Below are positions 50,651-59,692 of a DNA stretch of 64,000 nt, in pieces; position 1 is the first letter of the stretch, and each line of letters begins with the position of its first letter. The notes beneath the pieces are model-generated. The model was not told the DNA's origin, made no database searches, and worked only from the letters and a program-made list of their open reading frames with translations. Made by a program: the position numbers and the translations under genes. The DNA comes from G963663315 sp965231905 (GTDB taxonomy: Bacteria; Pseudomonadota; Gammaproteobacteria; Arenicellales; Poriferihabitantaceae), in NCBI GenBank assembly GCA_965231905.1, contig CBDDOO010000002.1, positions 496,001-560,000 on the forward strand, read 5' to 3'.

Positions 50651-51474
50651 CAGCGTATCCGTTTTAGCCCGGTTTTCAGGAAATCGCGGGGCTCGAGGCC
50701 GGTTCTGAACTCATAATCCGACCACATCAAAACGCTGCTTTTGCCGGTCTGATGATTCACCATCGTCATCTCGCCGGCGTACCAGTAACGTTCCAGGAAC
50801 TGCTGGTAGTTTTCCATAGTCAACGTCTTCAGGAGCTCGTCCTTGCGGTCGTAATACTCGATTTTGCGGGCGCGAAGAATGTCTTTATCACGCCAGATCA
50901 GTTGGCGGCTGTAGCCTGATTTCTTGTCTGTCGGAATGCGCTCGGAGACGGTGCAGGTCAGCTCTTTGCAAGGTTCGTCACGCAGGTATCTCCAGGTGAA
51001 TTTCTCCACCTCCTGGTTGCCCATGTCCTCGTAAGCGAATTCACTGCCCATGAATGAGCCGGAGCGGTTTGACGAACTGATGCGCTTGACCCGTTTCAGC
51101 GCGGGCAGATACAGCCATTGGTCGTCGTCTTCCTTCGCATGGGAGTGAATCAGCAGCGCGGTTCCCTGGACATCGCGCGGCTCATCAAACACAAACATAC
51201 TTCGGTCGCCGTCCTCTCCCATCTCTATCACTCTGAACCGCAGTTGCCGCTGGCTCTCCTGGCCCTGCCGGTTGCGCAGTACCAGGGTCTGGCGGGCTTT
51301 GAAATTCCCGAAGCCCTTTTCCATTGCGCGAGCCTTGCGCGCGATTTCCAGACCGATTTCTTCCGCAGTGGCCGAATGGGCCATGAGCGGCGTCCCCAGA
51401 CAGGCCAGAGCAGTCAGGCCAGCCGCGAGGAATCGGACTGCTGTCCGGTGGGTACAAGCATGGAACAGGGTCAT
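50650..51474 (-). CDS. Outer-membrane lipoprotein-sorting (LolA-like) protein
   Basis: A 274-residue periplasmic protein. A signal peptide (about 1-35, LAAGLTALACLGTPLMAHSA) is followed by a half-barrel of the LolA/LppX-type fold with GNFKARQTLVLRNRQGQESQ, ERIPTDKKSGYSRQLIWRDK, WLYLPALKRVKRISSSNRSG and EYYDRKDELLKTLTM. The GGAG RBS is 7 nt from ATG. It is coupled to the beta-barrel gene. Members carry hydrophobic cargo across the periplasm. No cargo is known. The divergent squalene/phytoene synthase gene 185 bp upstream makes an isoprenoid lipid attractive, but untested. Confidence 0.8.
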   Translation of the reverse strand: MTLFHACTHRTAVRFLAAGLTALACLGTPLMAHSATAEEIGLEIARKARAMEKGFGNFKARQTLVLRNRQGQESQRQLRFRVIEMGEDGDRSMFVFDEPRDVQGTALLIHSHAKEDDDQWLYLPALKRVKRISSSNRSGSFMGSEFAYEDMGNQEVEKFTWRYLRDEPCKELTCTVSERIPTDKKSGYSRQLIWRDKDILRARKIEYYDRKDELLKTLTMENYQQFLERYWYAGEMTMVNHQTGKSSVLMWSDYEFRTGLEPRDFLKTGLKRIR

Positions 51475-51659
51475 GATTTTCTCCGGTCAATTCAGGGGAT
51501 CAACAAATACAGGGTATCCGCAGATCATTATTTCTATGTCATAATCATACGACGGAACTATCGTATTTACCAACTGAACGAGATTGTAGAGACTCAAAAT
51601 TTTCAAGTCAAATTCCATGTGCCAACGCACAATAACGATACGCATCTCCTGCCTGGTTC

Positions 51660-52766
51660 ATGCCTGACAACAGTCCGATAGACAGTGATCTGGCCTACCA
51701 GGCGGAAATCCTGCAAGGGGTTTCCCGCACTTTCGCGCTTACCATCCCACGGCTTCCAGAGGAGTTGTGTGACGTGGTGGGCAATGCCTATCTGCTGTGC
51801 CGGATTACTGACACAATTGAAGATGAACCGGTCCTGTCCGTGGAGCAGAAACAGGAATTTTCGGAACGTTTTATCGAAATTGTCGCCGGGCGCGGCGCGG
51901 CCGGGCCATTCGCCCGCGAACTCGGCGCTCTGTTGTCAACCTCGACGACCGCGAGCGAACATGACCTGATTGCCAATACAAACCGGGTCATCCGTATCAC
52001 CAGAACATTCAACGCGGTTCAGCGTGGCGCCCTGGAACGTTGTGTGACTGTCATGTCGCGCGGCATGACGGAGTTCCAGCAAAGCGCGACACTCGACGGT
52101 CTGAGTGATCTGGCCCATCTGGATCGATATTGCTACTATGTCGCCGGCGTGGTCGGTGAGATGCTGACCGAACTGTTCTGCGACTACTCCGCTGAAATCG
52201 GCGAGCGGCGCGAGGACTTGCTGGCGTTGTCGGTCTCCTTTGCCCAGGGATTGCAGATGACCAATATTCTCAAGGATATGTGGGATGATCGGCGGCGTGG
52301 CGCATGCTGGCTGCCACGGGACATTTTTCTTGCGGCTGACATCAATGTGAGCGACCTGCCGGCCGGACAGGACAATCCCGGCTTCGCCAGGGGATTGTCC
52401 CAGCTGGTTGCCATTGCCCGCCACCATCTGGACAATGCGTTACGTTACATCATGATCATTCCGCCGGGTGAAATCGGCATCCGTTTGCACTGTCTGTGGG
52501 CATTGGGGATGGCCGTACTGACCTTGCGCCGCATTCATGCAAAACCGATGTTCAGGAATGGGCGGGAAGTGAAGATATCGCGGCGCAGCGTGCGGGCCGT
52601 GGTCCTGGTTACCCGGGCCCTGGCGCGCTCCAATCTGGCGTTGGAACTGCTCTTCAAGGCGCTGACTCGCCGCCTTCCGCGCGCAAGCGGGAATCTGCAA
52701 CCGCCAGCCCCCCTGCCGAATCAGCCAGACTGTGGCTTCTTCGACTCCCACTCGAGGGGGGAGTGA
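51660..52766 (+). CDS. Squalene/phytoene synthase family enzyme
   Basis: A 368-residue head-to-head prenyl synthase. The two Asp-rich motifs are visible: DTIED (Asp51-Asp55) and NILKDMWDD (Asn202, Asp206, Asp210), with RTFALTIPRLP near the start and LDRYCYYVAGVVGEMLT before the second motif. It most resembles squalene synthase. The C-terminal ~25 residues (from PRASGNLQPP on) are repeat-derived, and the stop codon lies within the GC-rich inverted repeat at 52738-52768. Products might feed hopanoids or carotenoids, but no cyclase or desaturase is in the window. Start 51660 lacks an obvious RBS. Confidence 0.85.
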   Translation: MPDNSPIDSDLAYQAEILQGVSRTFALTIPRLPEELCDVVGNAYLLCRITDTIEDEPVLSVEQKQEFSERFIEIVAGRGAAGPFARELGALLSTSTTASEHDLIANTNRVIRITRTFNAVQRGALERCVTVMSRGMTEFQQSATLDGLSDLAHLDRYCYYVAGVVGEMLTELFCDYSAEIGERREDLLALSVSFAQGLQMTNILKDMWDDRRRGACWLPRDIFLAADINVSDLPAGQDNPGFARGLSQLVAIARHHLDNALRYIMIIPPGEIGIRLHCLWALGMAVLTLRRIHAKPMFRNGREVKISRRSVRAVVLVTRALARSNLALELLFKALTRRLPRASGNLQPPAPLPNQPDCGFFDSHSRGE

Positions 52767-52768
52767 TT
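52738..52768. repeat. GC-rich inverted repeat that supplies a C-terminus and stop codon
   Basis: ACTCCCACTCGAGGGGGGAGT forms an inverted repeat and continues into GATTAC. The same unit (ACTCCCCCTCAAGGGGGGAG) occurs at about 10357-10380 and 10412-10440. The TGA following GAG at 52764-52766 is the stop of the synthase gene, so the repeat defines the protein's last residues. Confidence 0.65.
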
Positions 52769-52894
52769 ACTTTCGAGGCGGTGTGTCGGCGGATTTTGTG
52801 GGGGATGGGCCGGTGTGCCGGCTGGCTATGTCACGAGCAAATGGAAATGTGATAGTATGGGTGTCAGCGTTGACGAAACCGGGGCGATCATCCG

Positions 52895-53866
52895 ATGAAA
52901 AAGAGAACAATACGAGTTATTTTGGCCCAGCCGCGCGGATTTTGCGCCGGAGTGGACCGGGCCATTAAAATCGTTGAGGAGGCATTGACCTTTTATAATC
53001 CGCCGGTCTATGTGCGGCACGAAATCGTTCATAACCGGAGAGTGGTTGAAAATCTCGAGGCGAAAGGCGTACATTTTGTGGAGCAGATTGAACAGATTCC
53101 GGATGGGGCTATCGCCGTTTTCAGCGCCCACGGCGTTTCGAAGCAGGTTGAGGCGGAGGCATCGACACGGGATCTGCAACCGATAGACGCGACCTGTCCG
53201 CTGGTCTCCAAAGTACATCGGGAAGGCCAGCGGTATGCCGCCAAAGGATATGAAATCGTCCTGATTGGCCATGAGAACCATCCTGAGGTCGAAGGCACAC
53301 TGGGCCAGATCGAGGGGCCGGTTTTTCTGGTCAGTGATGTCAGGGATGTGGAAGCGCTGGAGATATACGATCCTGAAAAAGTCGCCTACATTACCCAGAC
53401 CACGCTCTCGGTTGATGATACGCGGGAAGTGATTGATGAATTGCGTCGCCGTTTCCCCAAAATTGCCGGGCCGGACACACGGGACATCTGTTATGCGACC
53501 CAGAACCGTCAAGCCGCTGTACGTACGCTGGCCGCCCAGGTGGACCTGATACTGGTGGTAGGCGCCCAGAACAGTTCCAATTCCAATCGCTTGTGCGAGG
53601 TCGGCAACAACAGTGGCGCGCCGAGCTATCTGGTTGAAGAACCGTCGAAAATTAATCCGAAGTGGCTGGATGGATGTGACGCCGTTGGTATTACCGCCGG
53701 CGCCTCGACCCCGGAGGAACTGGTACAGGACCTGATTGGTAAGCTGCGGGAGTACGCTGAACTGGAAATCTCGACGATGGACGGTATTCGGGAGAATGTG
53801 CGTTTTACACTTCCTGTCGCGCTGCGTTCAGCCAAAGAAGCCGCCGCCGAAAATACCGGGGTGTAG
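52895..53866 (+). CDS. ispH: 4-hydroxy-3-methylbut-2-enyl diphosphate reductase
   Basis: A 323-residue [4Fe-4S] enzyme that makes IPP and DMAPP in the last step of the MEP pathway. The first cluster cysteine is Cys17 in AQPRGFCAGVDRA. The second is in IDATCPLVSKVHREG and the third in NSSNSNRLCEV. HEIVHNRRVV and SAHGVSKQVEAEA are also conserved. The length is typical. It follows the prenyl synthase on the same strand, with 128 bp between, and supplies the C5 precursors for it. Confidence 0.96.
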   Translation: MKKRTIRVILAQPRGFCAGVDRAIKIVEEALTFYNPPVYVRHEIVHNRRVVENLEAKGVHFVEQIEQIPDGAIAVFSAHGVSKQVEAEASTRDLQPIDATCPLVSKVHREGQRYAAKGYEIVLIGHENHPEVEGTLGQIEGPVFLVSDVRDVEALEIYDPEKVAYITQTTLSVDDTREVIDELRRRFPKIAGPDTRDICYATQNRQAAVRTLAAQVDLILVVGAQNSSNSNRLCEVGNNSGAPSYLVEEPSKINPKWLDGCDAVGITAGASTPEELVQDLIGKLREYAELEISTMDGIRENVRFTLPVALRSAKEAAAENTGV

Positions 53867-53882
53867 TCCTGCCCCCGGCTGA

Positions 53883-53916
53883 CTGTAGGGGCGGGTCTGT
53901 GTGCCCGCCCCTACGG
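53883..53916. repeat. Type A hairpin repeat between convergent genes
   Basis: GTAGGGGCGGG...CCCGCCCCTAC is a perfect 11-bp stem with a 9-nt loop, 17 bp after ispH and before the convergent MFS gene. It can act as a hairpin terminator in either direction; no T-tract is present. Confidence 0.65.
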
Positions 53917-53994
53917 TAGGGGTTGCAAACTGATTCCGTCAATCCTGCGCACCCGCCCGGCGCCTGCCCGCCGAATCGTTATCGGTTGGTGGAT

Positions 53995-55227
53995 TCAGGT
54001 TTCCCTGACCAGAGGGGTCGGGTAGGTCAGCCGGGTTACGGGCCGCTCATTGATTGGCAGGTGAATCAGCGCGGCCAGTACGCCGAGAACGATCCCCGCC
54101 CACCACATTCCGTTGTATGATCCTGTTCGATCATAAATCAGTCCTCCCAGCCATACTCCGGTGAAACTGCCGAGCTGATGGCTTAAGAATACGATGCCGA
54201 ACAGCGTCCCCATATATTTGATCCCGAAAACCTGGGCGACGATACCCGTGGTCAGGGGTACGGTGGATAACCAGAGTATGCCCATCGCCGCGGCAAAGGA
54301 AAGCACTACAAACGGCGTTTTCGGCAGCAGCAACAGAATCAGTATGACGATGGCGCGCGAAAAATAAATAAAGCTCAATCCGAGTTTCTTGCTCCATCGT
54401 TGACCCGCTATCCCGGCGGAGAAGGAGCCGAAAATATTCATCAATCCGATCAGGGCAATCGAGTAAGCGCCAATCGCAGGGTCCAGGCCGAGGTCTTTTA
54501 TGTATGCGGGGAAATGTACGGTAATGAAGGCGACATGGAACCCGCAGACGAAGAATCCGGTGGTCAGCAGCAGATATCCGCGATGTTGACACGCTTCAAT
54601 CACCGCGCCTTTCAGGGTTTGGGTCATATCTGCGGACGGTTCGTCACCATCTGCTTCACCGGCGGAATCCGGCAGACAGTACGCCATTGGAATCATAATC
54701 AATGTGATACAGGCCAGCAACAGCAACGCCGTGTACCAACCGTAAGCGGATATGAAGCCCTGACTGATCGGAGAGAAAATGACCATTCCGAAAGACCCCG
54801 CCGCTGTCCCGATGCCGAGGACAAAAGAACGTTTTTCCGGACCTGTCACACGTACCATGGCGGCCAGGGCCAGGGTGAACGAGGTAAACGCAATTCCCAG
54901 TCCGGTCAGTATGCCGCCGGTCAGTTGAAGGGCGAATCCCGATTCCGAGTGAGCCATCCCCAGTATACCGGCGCAATACAGGGCCGTTCCGGCGATGATG
55001 ACCTTGACCGCGCCATTTTTATCGACCAGCGCGCCAGCGAAAGGCAGTCCGATTCCCCACAGCAGGTTCTGCAACGCCATGGCCAGGCCAAAAGTCTCCC
55101 TGGACCAGCCGTTGGCGCTGGTCATGGGTTCGAGGAATAAACCAAAGCCGGAACGGATGCCGAAACCGGTCATCGAAATCAGGCATCCGGCAATCAACAC
55201 AACCAGAGGCGCGCGCCAGTTTTTCAT
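53995..55227 (-). CDS. MFS transporter (oxalate/formate antiporter-like)
   Basis: A 410-residue membrane protein with about twelve hydrophobic segments. The central loop is hydrophilic (PDSAGEADGDEPSADMTQTLKG), and the motifs fit the OFA/monocarboxylate-type MFS group (MTGFGIRSGFGLFLEPMTSANGW, GIGLPFAGALVDKNG, LGIGTAAGSFGMVIFSPISQ). It is the last gene of the run unknown-amidase-ech-MFS. The start is ATG 55227. The substrate is unknown; a carboxylate that the amidase or hydratase acts on is plausible. Confidence 0.87.
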   Translation of the reverse strand: MKNWRAPLVVLIAGCLISMTGFGIRSGFGLFLEPMTSANGWSRETFGLAMALQNLLWGIGLPFAGALVDKNGAVKVIIAGTALYCAGILGMAHSESGFALQLTGGILTGLGIAFTSFTLALAAMVRVTGPEKRSFVLGIGTAAGSFGMVIFSPISQGFISAYGWYTALLLLACITLIMIPMAYCLPDSAGEADGDEPSADMTQTLKGAVIEACQHRGYLLLTTGFFVCGFHVAFITVHFPAYIKDLGLDPAIGAYSIALIGLMNIFGSFSAGIAGQRWSKKLGLSFIYFSRAIVILILLLLPKTPFVVLSFAAAMGILWLSTVPLTTGIVAQVFGIKYMGTLFGIVFLSHQLGSFTGVWLGGLIYDRTGSYNGMWWAGIVLGVLAALIHLPINERPVTRLTYPTPLVRET

Positions 55228-55259
55228 GTTGACGTCATCAAGGGTCGGGGGCTGGACGC

Positions 55260-56036
55260 TTATCTGTGTTTCCAGTTGGCCGGGCGTTTCTCTGTAAATG
55301 CGGCCATTCCTTCTTTCTGATCTTCGGTCGCGAATGCGGCCTGGAATTGTCGGCGTTCATATTGCAGTCCCGCTTGCAGATGGGTCTCAAGCGCCTGGTT
55401 GACACATTCCTTGATCATCATTGCCATGGGCCGGGAGCGGGATGCAATCTGTCTGGCGGTTTCCTGAACTTCCTGCATGAAGCTGTCTTCGGGGAATACC
55501 CGCGCAACCAGACCGGCGCGTTCGGCTTCGTCCGCATCCATTATCCGCCCGGTCAGGCATAGCTCCATGGCCTTTGATTTGCCGACCAGCCGGGTCAGCC
55601 GCTGGCTTCCTCCCCAGCCGGGTATGGCGCCGATCATGATTTCCGGCTGACCGAATTTCGCCGATTCGGCAGCGAGAATGAAGTCACACATCATCGCCAG
55701 TTCACAACCGCCGCCCAGGGCGTAGCCGCTCACCGCGGCGATAATCGGTTTTTTACACTGATTGATGATATTCTGCAGCCGTTCCGCATTGTCATGCAGA
55801 TACATGTCCGTGAAGGTCTTGTCCTGCATTTCCTTGATATCCGCCCCCGCTGCAAACGCCTTTTCGTTGCCGGTCAGAATGATGGCTCCGACCCGCTCGT
55901 CGAGAGACATTTCAGTAAAGGCCCGGGCCAACTCATCGCGCACCAGGGTCGAAAGCGCGTTCAGGACTTTTGGCCGGTTAAAGGTGATGATACCGACGTT
56001 GTCATCTGTTTCGGTCGTAATCGTGTGGTAAGTCAT
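55260..56036 (-). CDS. Enoyl-CoA hydratase (crotonase type)
   Basis: A 258-residue short-chain hydratase. Oxyanion-hole blocks are KAFAAGADIKEM (about residue 57-68) and GYALGGGCELAMMCDF (about 103-118). The catalytic Glu is in GQPEIMIGAIPGWGGSQRL, which the ech at 27039 lacks. It is close to classical EchA/FadB-type short-chain enoyl-CoA hydratases. It sits in an operon with an MFS transporter and an amidase. The pathway is unclear. Confidence 0.93.
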   Translation of the reverse strand: MTYHTITTETDDNVGIITFNRPKVLNALSTLVRDELARAFTEMSLDERVGAIILTGNEKAFAAGADIKEMQDKTFTDMYLHDNAERLQNIINQCKKPIIAAVSGYALGGGCELAMMCDFILAAESAKFGQPEIMIGAIPGWGGSQRLTRLVGKSKAMELCLTGRIMDADEAERAGLVARVFPEDSFMQEVQETARQIASRSRPMAMMIKECVNQALETHLQAGLQYERRQFQAAFATEDQKEGMAAFTEKRPANWKHR

Positions 56037-56048
56037 TTTTGTTCTCGG

Positions 56049-57488
56049 TCAGGCTGGCTTGTGTGTGATGTTCGGATTGATCGGGGTTGCGCAATTATAG
56101 TCCAGAACCCGTTCGATTTGTGCCGCGGCGGACAGGACCAGCGCTTCGGCCTGGCATTTTGCTATAACCTGAAGGCCGACCGGGAGCCCTTGCCGGGTAA
56201 CCCCGCACGGCATGGACAGGGCGGGGCAAAGCGCTGTCGTGAAAGCGTAGGCGATCGACAGCCATTGATAGTAATTTTCAAAGCGGTGTCCGTCACATTC
56301 CGACACATGGTCCATAGTGACCGGATACGGGGGGACGATGGTGGCCGGTGTCAACAGAATCGGGTATTCAATCAAAAACCGTTGCACCCGATTGACCAAC
56401 GCCAGCCGGTTCTCTTGCGCCCGGTTGATATCCGCTATCGAAAGTCTCAAGCCCTGTTCGATATTCCAGACCACGTTCGGATTGAGGTCATCGCCGTGCG
56501 CCTCCAGGAGATACCCCAGACTGGTGGCGTAGCTTTGCGCTCTCAAAACGTCAAAAATTTCATTCAATCCGGAGAAATCCGGCGCTGCCGGAACAGCGCG
56601 TATTCCACTGTCCTCAATCTGCCGGACCGCATTCTCGAAAACCCGTCTGACCTCGGCGTCAACGGGTGTGATACCCAGGTCAACCGACCAGGCGATGGTT
56701 GCCGGCAGGCGGGGTGATTTCGCCGCTTGTACGAAGGGGACGGTGGGGGCGGGCAGGGAAAGCGGGTCCCGGTCTTCATGTCCGCCCATCGCGTCCAGCA
56801 TCAGGGCCAGGTCCGACACATTGCGAGCCATCGGCCCATTGGTGGAGAGCGTGTCGATCATGTCGGCAGAAGGCGTGGACGCGATCCTGCCGATACTGGG
56901 CCGCAATCCGACAACCCCGCAAAAACTGGCCGGATTACGTAATGATCCGCCCATATCCGAACCCTGGACCAACCAGGCCATGCCGGTTGCCAGGGCCGCG
57001 CCCGCGCCGCCGGAAGAACCGGCTACGCTCATCCCGGTATTCCAGGGATTCCGGGTAGCGCCGAATACCCGGTTAAAGGTGTTGCCGCCGGTCCCGAATT
57101 CGGGCGTGTTGGATTTGGCGTAAACCAGTCCGCCCGCCTTCTCGATATGCTCAACCAGCAGGTCGGAACAGGTCGGGATATGGTCTTTATAGACCAGTGA
57201 CCCGAACGTGGTTCTGACCCCGCTCACTTCGTTCAGGTCCTTGATCGCTACCGGCAACCCGGCCAGGAGGCTGTTTGATCGCCCGGTTTTTTGCAGTTGT
57301 CCGGCCTGGTCGCGGGCGCGGTCGAAACACAGCGTCGGCAATGCGTTGATGGCTGGATCGACGACCTGAATCCTGGATTCGAGCTCGTCCAGCAGTTCCA
57401 GCGTGGAGACTTCGCCCGCTTTCAACAGTCTCACTATCTGGCTGGCGGTCATACCCGGCAATTCGGGGATATTGTTATCTGAACTCAA
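56049..57488 (-). CDS. Amidase signature family enzyme
   Basis: A 479-residue hydrolase with the Ser-cisSer-Lys triad: Lys83 (GLPVAIKDLNEV), Ser158 (AGSSGGAGAALATG) and Ser182 (GSDMGGSLRNPASFCGVVGLRPS). It resembles general amidases more than GatA, since no GatB/GatC is near. A TTG start at 57488 has GGGG 6 nt upstream; a later ATG (57452) is an alternative. It hydrolyses amides to acids and ammonia or amine. The substrate is unknown, and the same-strand MFS may import it. Confidence 0.9.
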   Translation of the reverse strand: MSSDNNIPELPGMTASQIVRLLKAGEVSTLELLDELESRIQVVDPAINALPTLCFDRARDQAGQLQKTGRSNSLLAGLPVAIKDLNEVSGVRTTFGSLVYKDHIPTCSDLLVEHIEKAGGLVYAKSNTPEFGTGGNTFNRVFGATRNPWNTGMSVAGSSGGAGAALATGMAWLVQGSDMGGSLRNPASFCGVVGLRPSIGRIASTPSADMIDTLSTNGPMARNVSDLALMLDAMGGHEDRDPLSLPAPTVPFVQAAKSPRLPATIAWSVDLGITPVDAEVRRVFENAVRQIEDSGIRAVPAAPDFSGLNEIFDVLRAQSYATSLGYLLEAHGDDLNPNVVWNIEQGLRLSIADINRAQENRLALVNRVQRFLIEYPILLTPATIVPPYPVTMDHVSECDGHRFENYYQWLSIAYAFTTALCPALSMPCGVTRQGLPVGLQVIAKCQAEALVLSAAAQIERVLDYNCATPINPNITHKPA

Positions 57489-57512
57489 ATCAATCCCCGG
57501 CCTGATGGCTGA

Positions 57513-58202
57513 TCAAAGGTTGCGGGAATCGGCAAAAGCGGCCAGTTTTTCAGCCTCAAGCAGCTTGCGGGCGCTCCTGCGAATCTCCTGCCAGCGAAAA
57601 CGAACGGAGTTTTTGACAATGACCCGATCCCGTTTTTTCAGTTCATCGGCGATCGGCGCCCATAAGAACAAAGCATCCGGGCTTTGGGAAAAGGCGAATT
57701 CGTCATCGGAAACGGAGGAATAGTCGGTATTGGCCACTCTTGTTTTCAGTTTCTCGACCGTATCCGGAAATTCTTCCGGCGCGTCCGCGGGCAGTCCGGT
57801 TTCGTCCAGGATCGAATGGATCACCATGCCGAGCAGCCGGCTGATCTGTTCATTGTTCAGTTCTGTCCTTTGCTGAATCAACCCGCCCACATAGACGGTC
57901 AGGTCAGACAGGCAGGCCAGCCAGATCTGCCATTTGGCCCGGTTCATCGAGAGCAGCAGATTCGGATTTTCGAACATTTCCGGGAACCGGGTTCCGGCCC
58001 GGGTCTTGAGATAACCGTACAATGAAGTCTGCGCCACATGACTGGCCCTGGATTTGAGAAACGCCGCCAGCGCTTCAGGGTTTGTGATCGGTTGGGCGCT
58101 GCGGCCACCGCCCAGCCCGGTATAATCCGCCAGCGTCTTCCAGGTATCCTTCGAAAGAACGGGTCGGATCAGGGTATCCAGCTGTTTGCGTAAGGAAGGC
58201 AC
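57513..58202 (-). CDS. Uncharacterised protein, first gene of the amidase operon
   Basis: A 229-residue protein starting at GTG. It is mostly helical, soluble, with no signal peptide, no clear metal or nucleotide motif, one hydrophobic stretch (IWLACLSDLTVYVGGLI) and an Arg/Lys-rich C-terminus (VRFRWQEIRRSARKLLEAE). I recognise no family. It is 24 bp upstream of the amidase gene, so probably co-transcribed. Confidence 0.65.
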   Translation of the reverse strand: MPSLRKQLDTLIRPVLSKDTWKTLADYTGLGGGRSAQPITNPEALAAFLKSRASHVAQTSLYGYLKTRAGTRFPEMFENPNLLLSMNRAKWQIWLACLSDLTVYVGGLIQQRTELNNEQISRLLGMVIHSILDETGLPADAPEEFPDTVEKLKTRVANTDYSSVSDDEFAFSQSPDALFLWAPIADELKKRDRVIVKNSVRFRWQEIRRSARKLLEAEKLAAFADSRNL

Positions 58203-58416
58203 GAAAGATAGTCCCGATTGCGCGGGGTTGTCCGGTTAAAGCGATGCTACCACAGATAGATACGCCGCATACCCTTTCGGGGTGGATTGGTTGCACCAAA
58301 ACAGGACCGTATGGAATCAAGACTGTATATCTGTCAAAGGCTGGGTTATTATACAGCCGCCTTTGCCGAAGCGATCAAAAGGGCATCAAACCCAATCCAG
58401 TGAAAGAGAATAAAGC

Positions 58417-59682
58417 ATGACCCGTTATTCCGCATGGGCGGTGTTTAAAAACGGATTGAACGGCCAGAAGGGATGGAGCCGTCAATGGCGTGACCCGGAA
58501 CCGGGGAAAGATTATGACGTAGTGATCGTGGGCGCCGGGCTGCATGGTCTTGCGACGGCCTGTTATCTGGCCAGGAATCATGGCATCCGCAATGTCGCGG
58601 TGCTGGACAAGGGATGGCTCGGAGGCGGCAACGCGGGGCGAAATACGACGATTGTCCGCTCCAACTACATGATGCCGGGCAACCGGGCGTTTTACGAGCA
58701 TTCGCTCGAATTGTGGGAAAATCTGAGTCATGAATTGAACTACAACGTGATGTTCTCCCAGAGACATCATGTTTCCCTCCTGCATACCCCCGCTGCCCGA
58801 GACGGCGCCGCGAGACGATACAATACGATGCGGTTGACCGGCTCGGACGGCGAGCTTTGGGATCTGGCGAAACTTCAATCCGAAATTCCTCATCTGAATT
58901 ATGAGAATGCCCGTTTCCCGATTGTCGGCGCCGCAGTGCAAAAACGCGCCGGCAACGCCCGCCATGACGCGGTGGCCTGGGGCTACGCCCGCGCGGCGGA
59001 TATGCAGGGGGTCGATATTATCCAGAACTGCGAAGTCACCGGGGTGACCCGGGTGGATGGGCAGGTCACTGCGCTGGAAACATCCAGAGGCTCAATAGCG
59101 GCGAAAAAGGTGGGATTCGCGGTGGCCGGGAATACTTCCCGACTCTGGCAGATGGCCGGGCTTGGCAAACTGCCTGTCGAAACCCACTTGCTGCAGGCCT
59201 TCGTATCGGAACCGATCAAGCCCCTGCTGGATCATGTGGTGGTATTCGGGGTGGGCGGAGCGCATTTTTACATATCGCAATCGGACAAGGGCGGTATGGT
59301 ATTCGGCGGCGATCTCGACTGGTACAAATCTTATGCCCAGCGGGGCAACCTGCCGATTGTCCAGGATGTGGCGGAGTGCGCCACTTCAATTCTGCCATGT
59401 CTTGGCCGGATTCGCCTGCTCAGACACTGGGCGGGGGTGATGGATATGTCGATGGATGGTTCGCCTTTCATCTGCAAAACCCCGCTCAGCAACCTTTATC
59501 TCAATGCCGGCTGGAACTATGGCGGATTCAAGGCCAGTCCCGCTTCCGGCTGGTATTTTGCCGACCTGATCGCCAACGACAGACCCGCTCCGGCGATTGA
59601 ACATTTCACTCTCGATCGGTTCAGGCGGGGCGTCGTTATTGACGAGCGCGGCGCCGGCCCGGATCCGAAACTTCACGGTTGA
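58417..59682 (+). CDS. soxB: Sarcosine oxidase / N-methylglutamate dehydrogenase beta subunit
   Basis: A 421-residue flavoprotein of the four-subunit enzyme. It has FAD motif VVIVGAGLHGLATACYLARN near residue 32 and the family blocks GGGNAGRNTTIVRSNYM and NLYLNAGWNYGGFKASPASGW. In sarcosine oxidase it is SoxB, in N-methylglutamate dehydrogenase MgdA; the two are homologous with the same gene order. The N-terminal ~30 residues precede the fold. The operon order soxBDAG is complete. With MgsABC-like genes elsewhere in the window, the Mgd role is reasonable, but sarcosine from a glycine-betaine route is equally possible. Confidence 0.9.
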   Translation: MTRYSAWAVFKNGLNGQKGWSRQWRDPEPGKDYDVVIVGAGLHGLATACYLARNHGIRNVAVLDKGWLGGGNAGRNTTIVRSNYMMPGNRAFYEHSLELWENLSHELNYNVMFSQRHHVSLLHTPAARDGAARRYNTMRLTGSDGELWDLAKLQSEIPHLNYENARFPIVGAAVQKRAGNARHDAVAWGYARAADMQGVDIIQNCEVTGVTRVDGQVTALETSRGSIAAKKVGFAVAGNTSRLWQMAGLGKLPVETHLLQAFVSEPIKPLLDHVVVFGVGGAHFYISQSDKGGMVFGGDLDWYKSYAQRGNLPIVQDVAECATSILPCLGRIRLLRHWAGVMDMSMDGSPFICKTPLSNLYLNAGWNYGGFKASPASGWYFADLIANDRPAPAIEHFTLDRFRRGVVIDERGAGPDPKLHG

Positions 59683-59692
59683 GATTGCGCTT

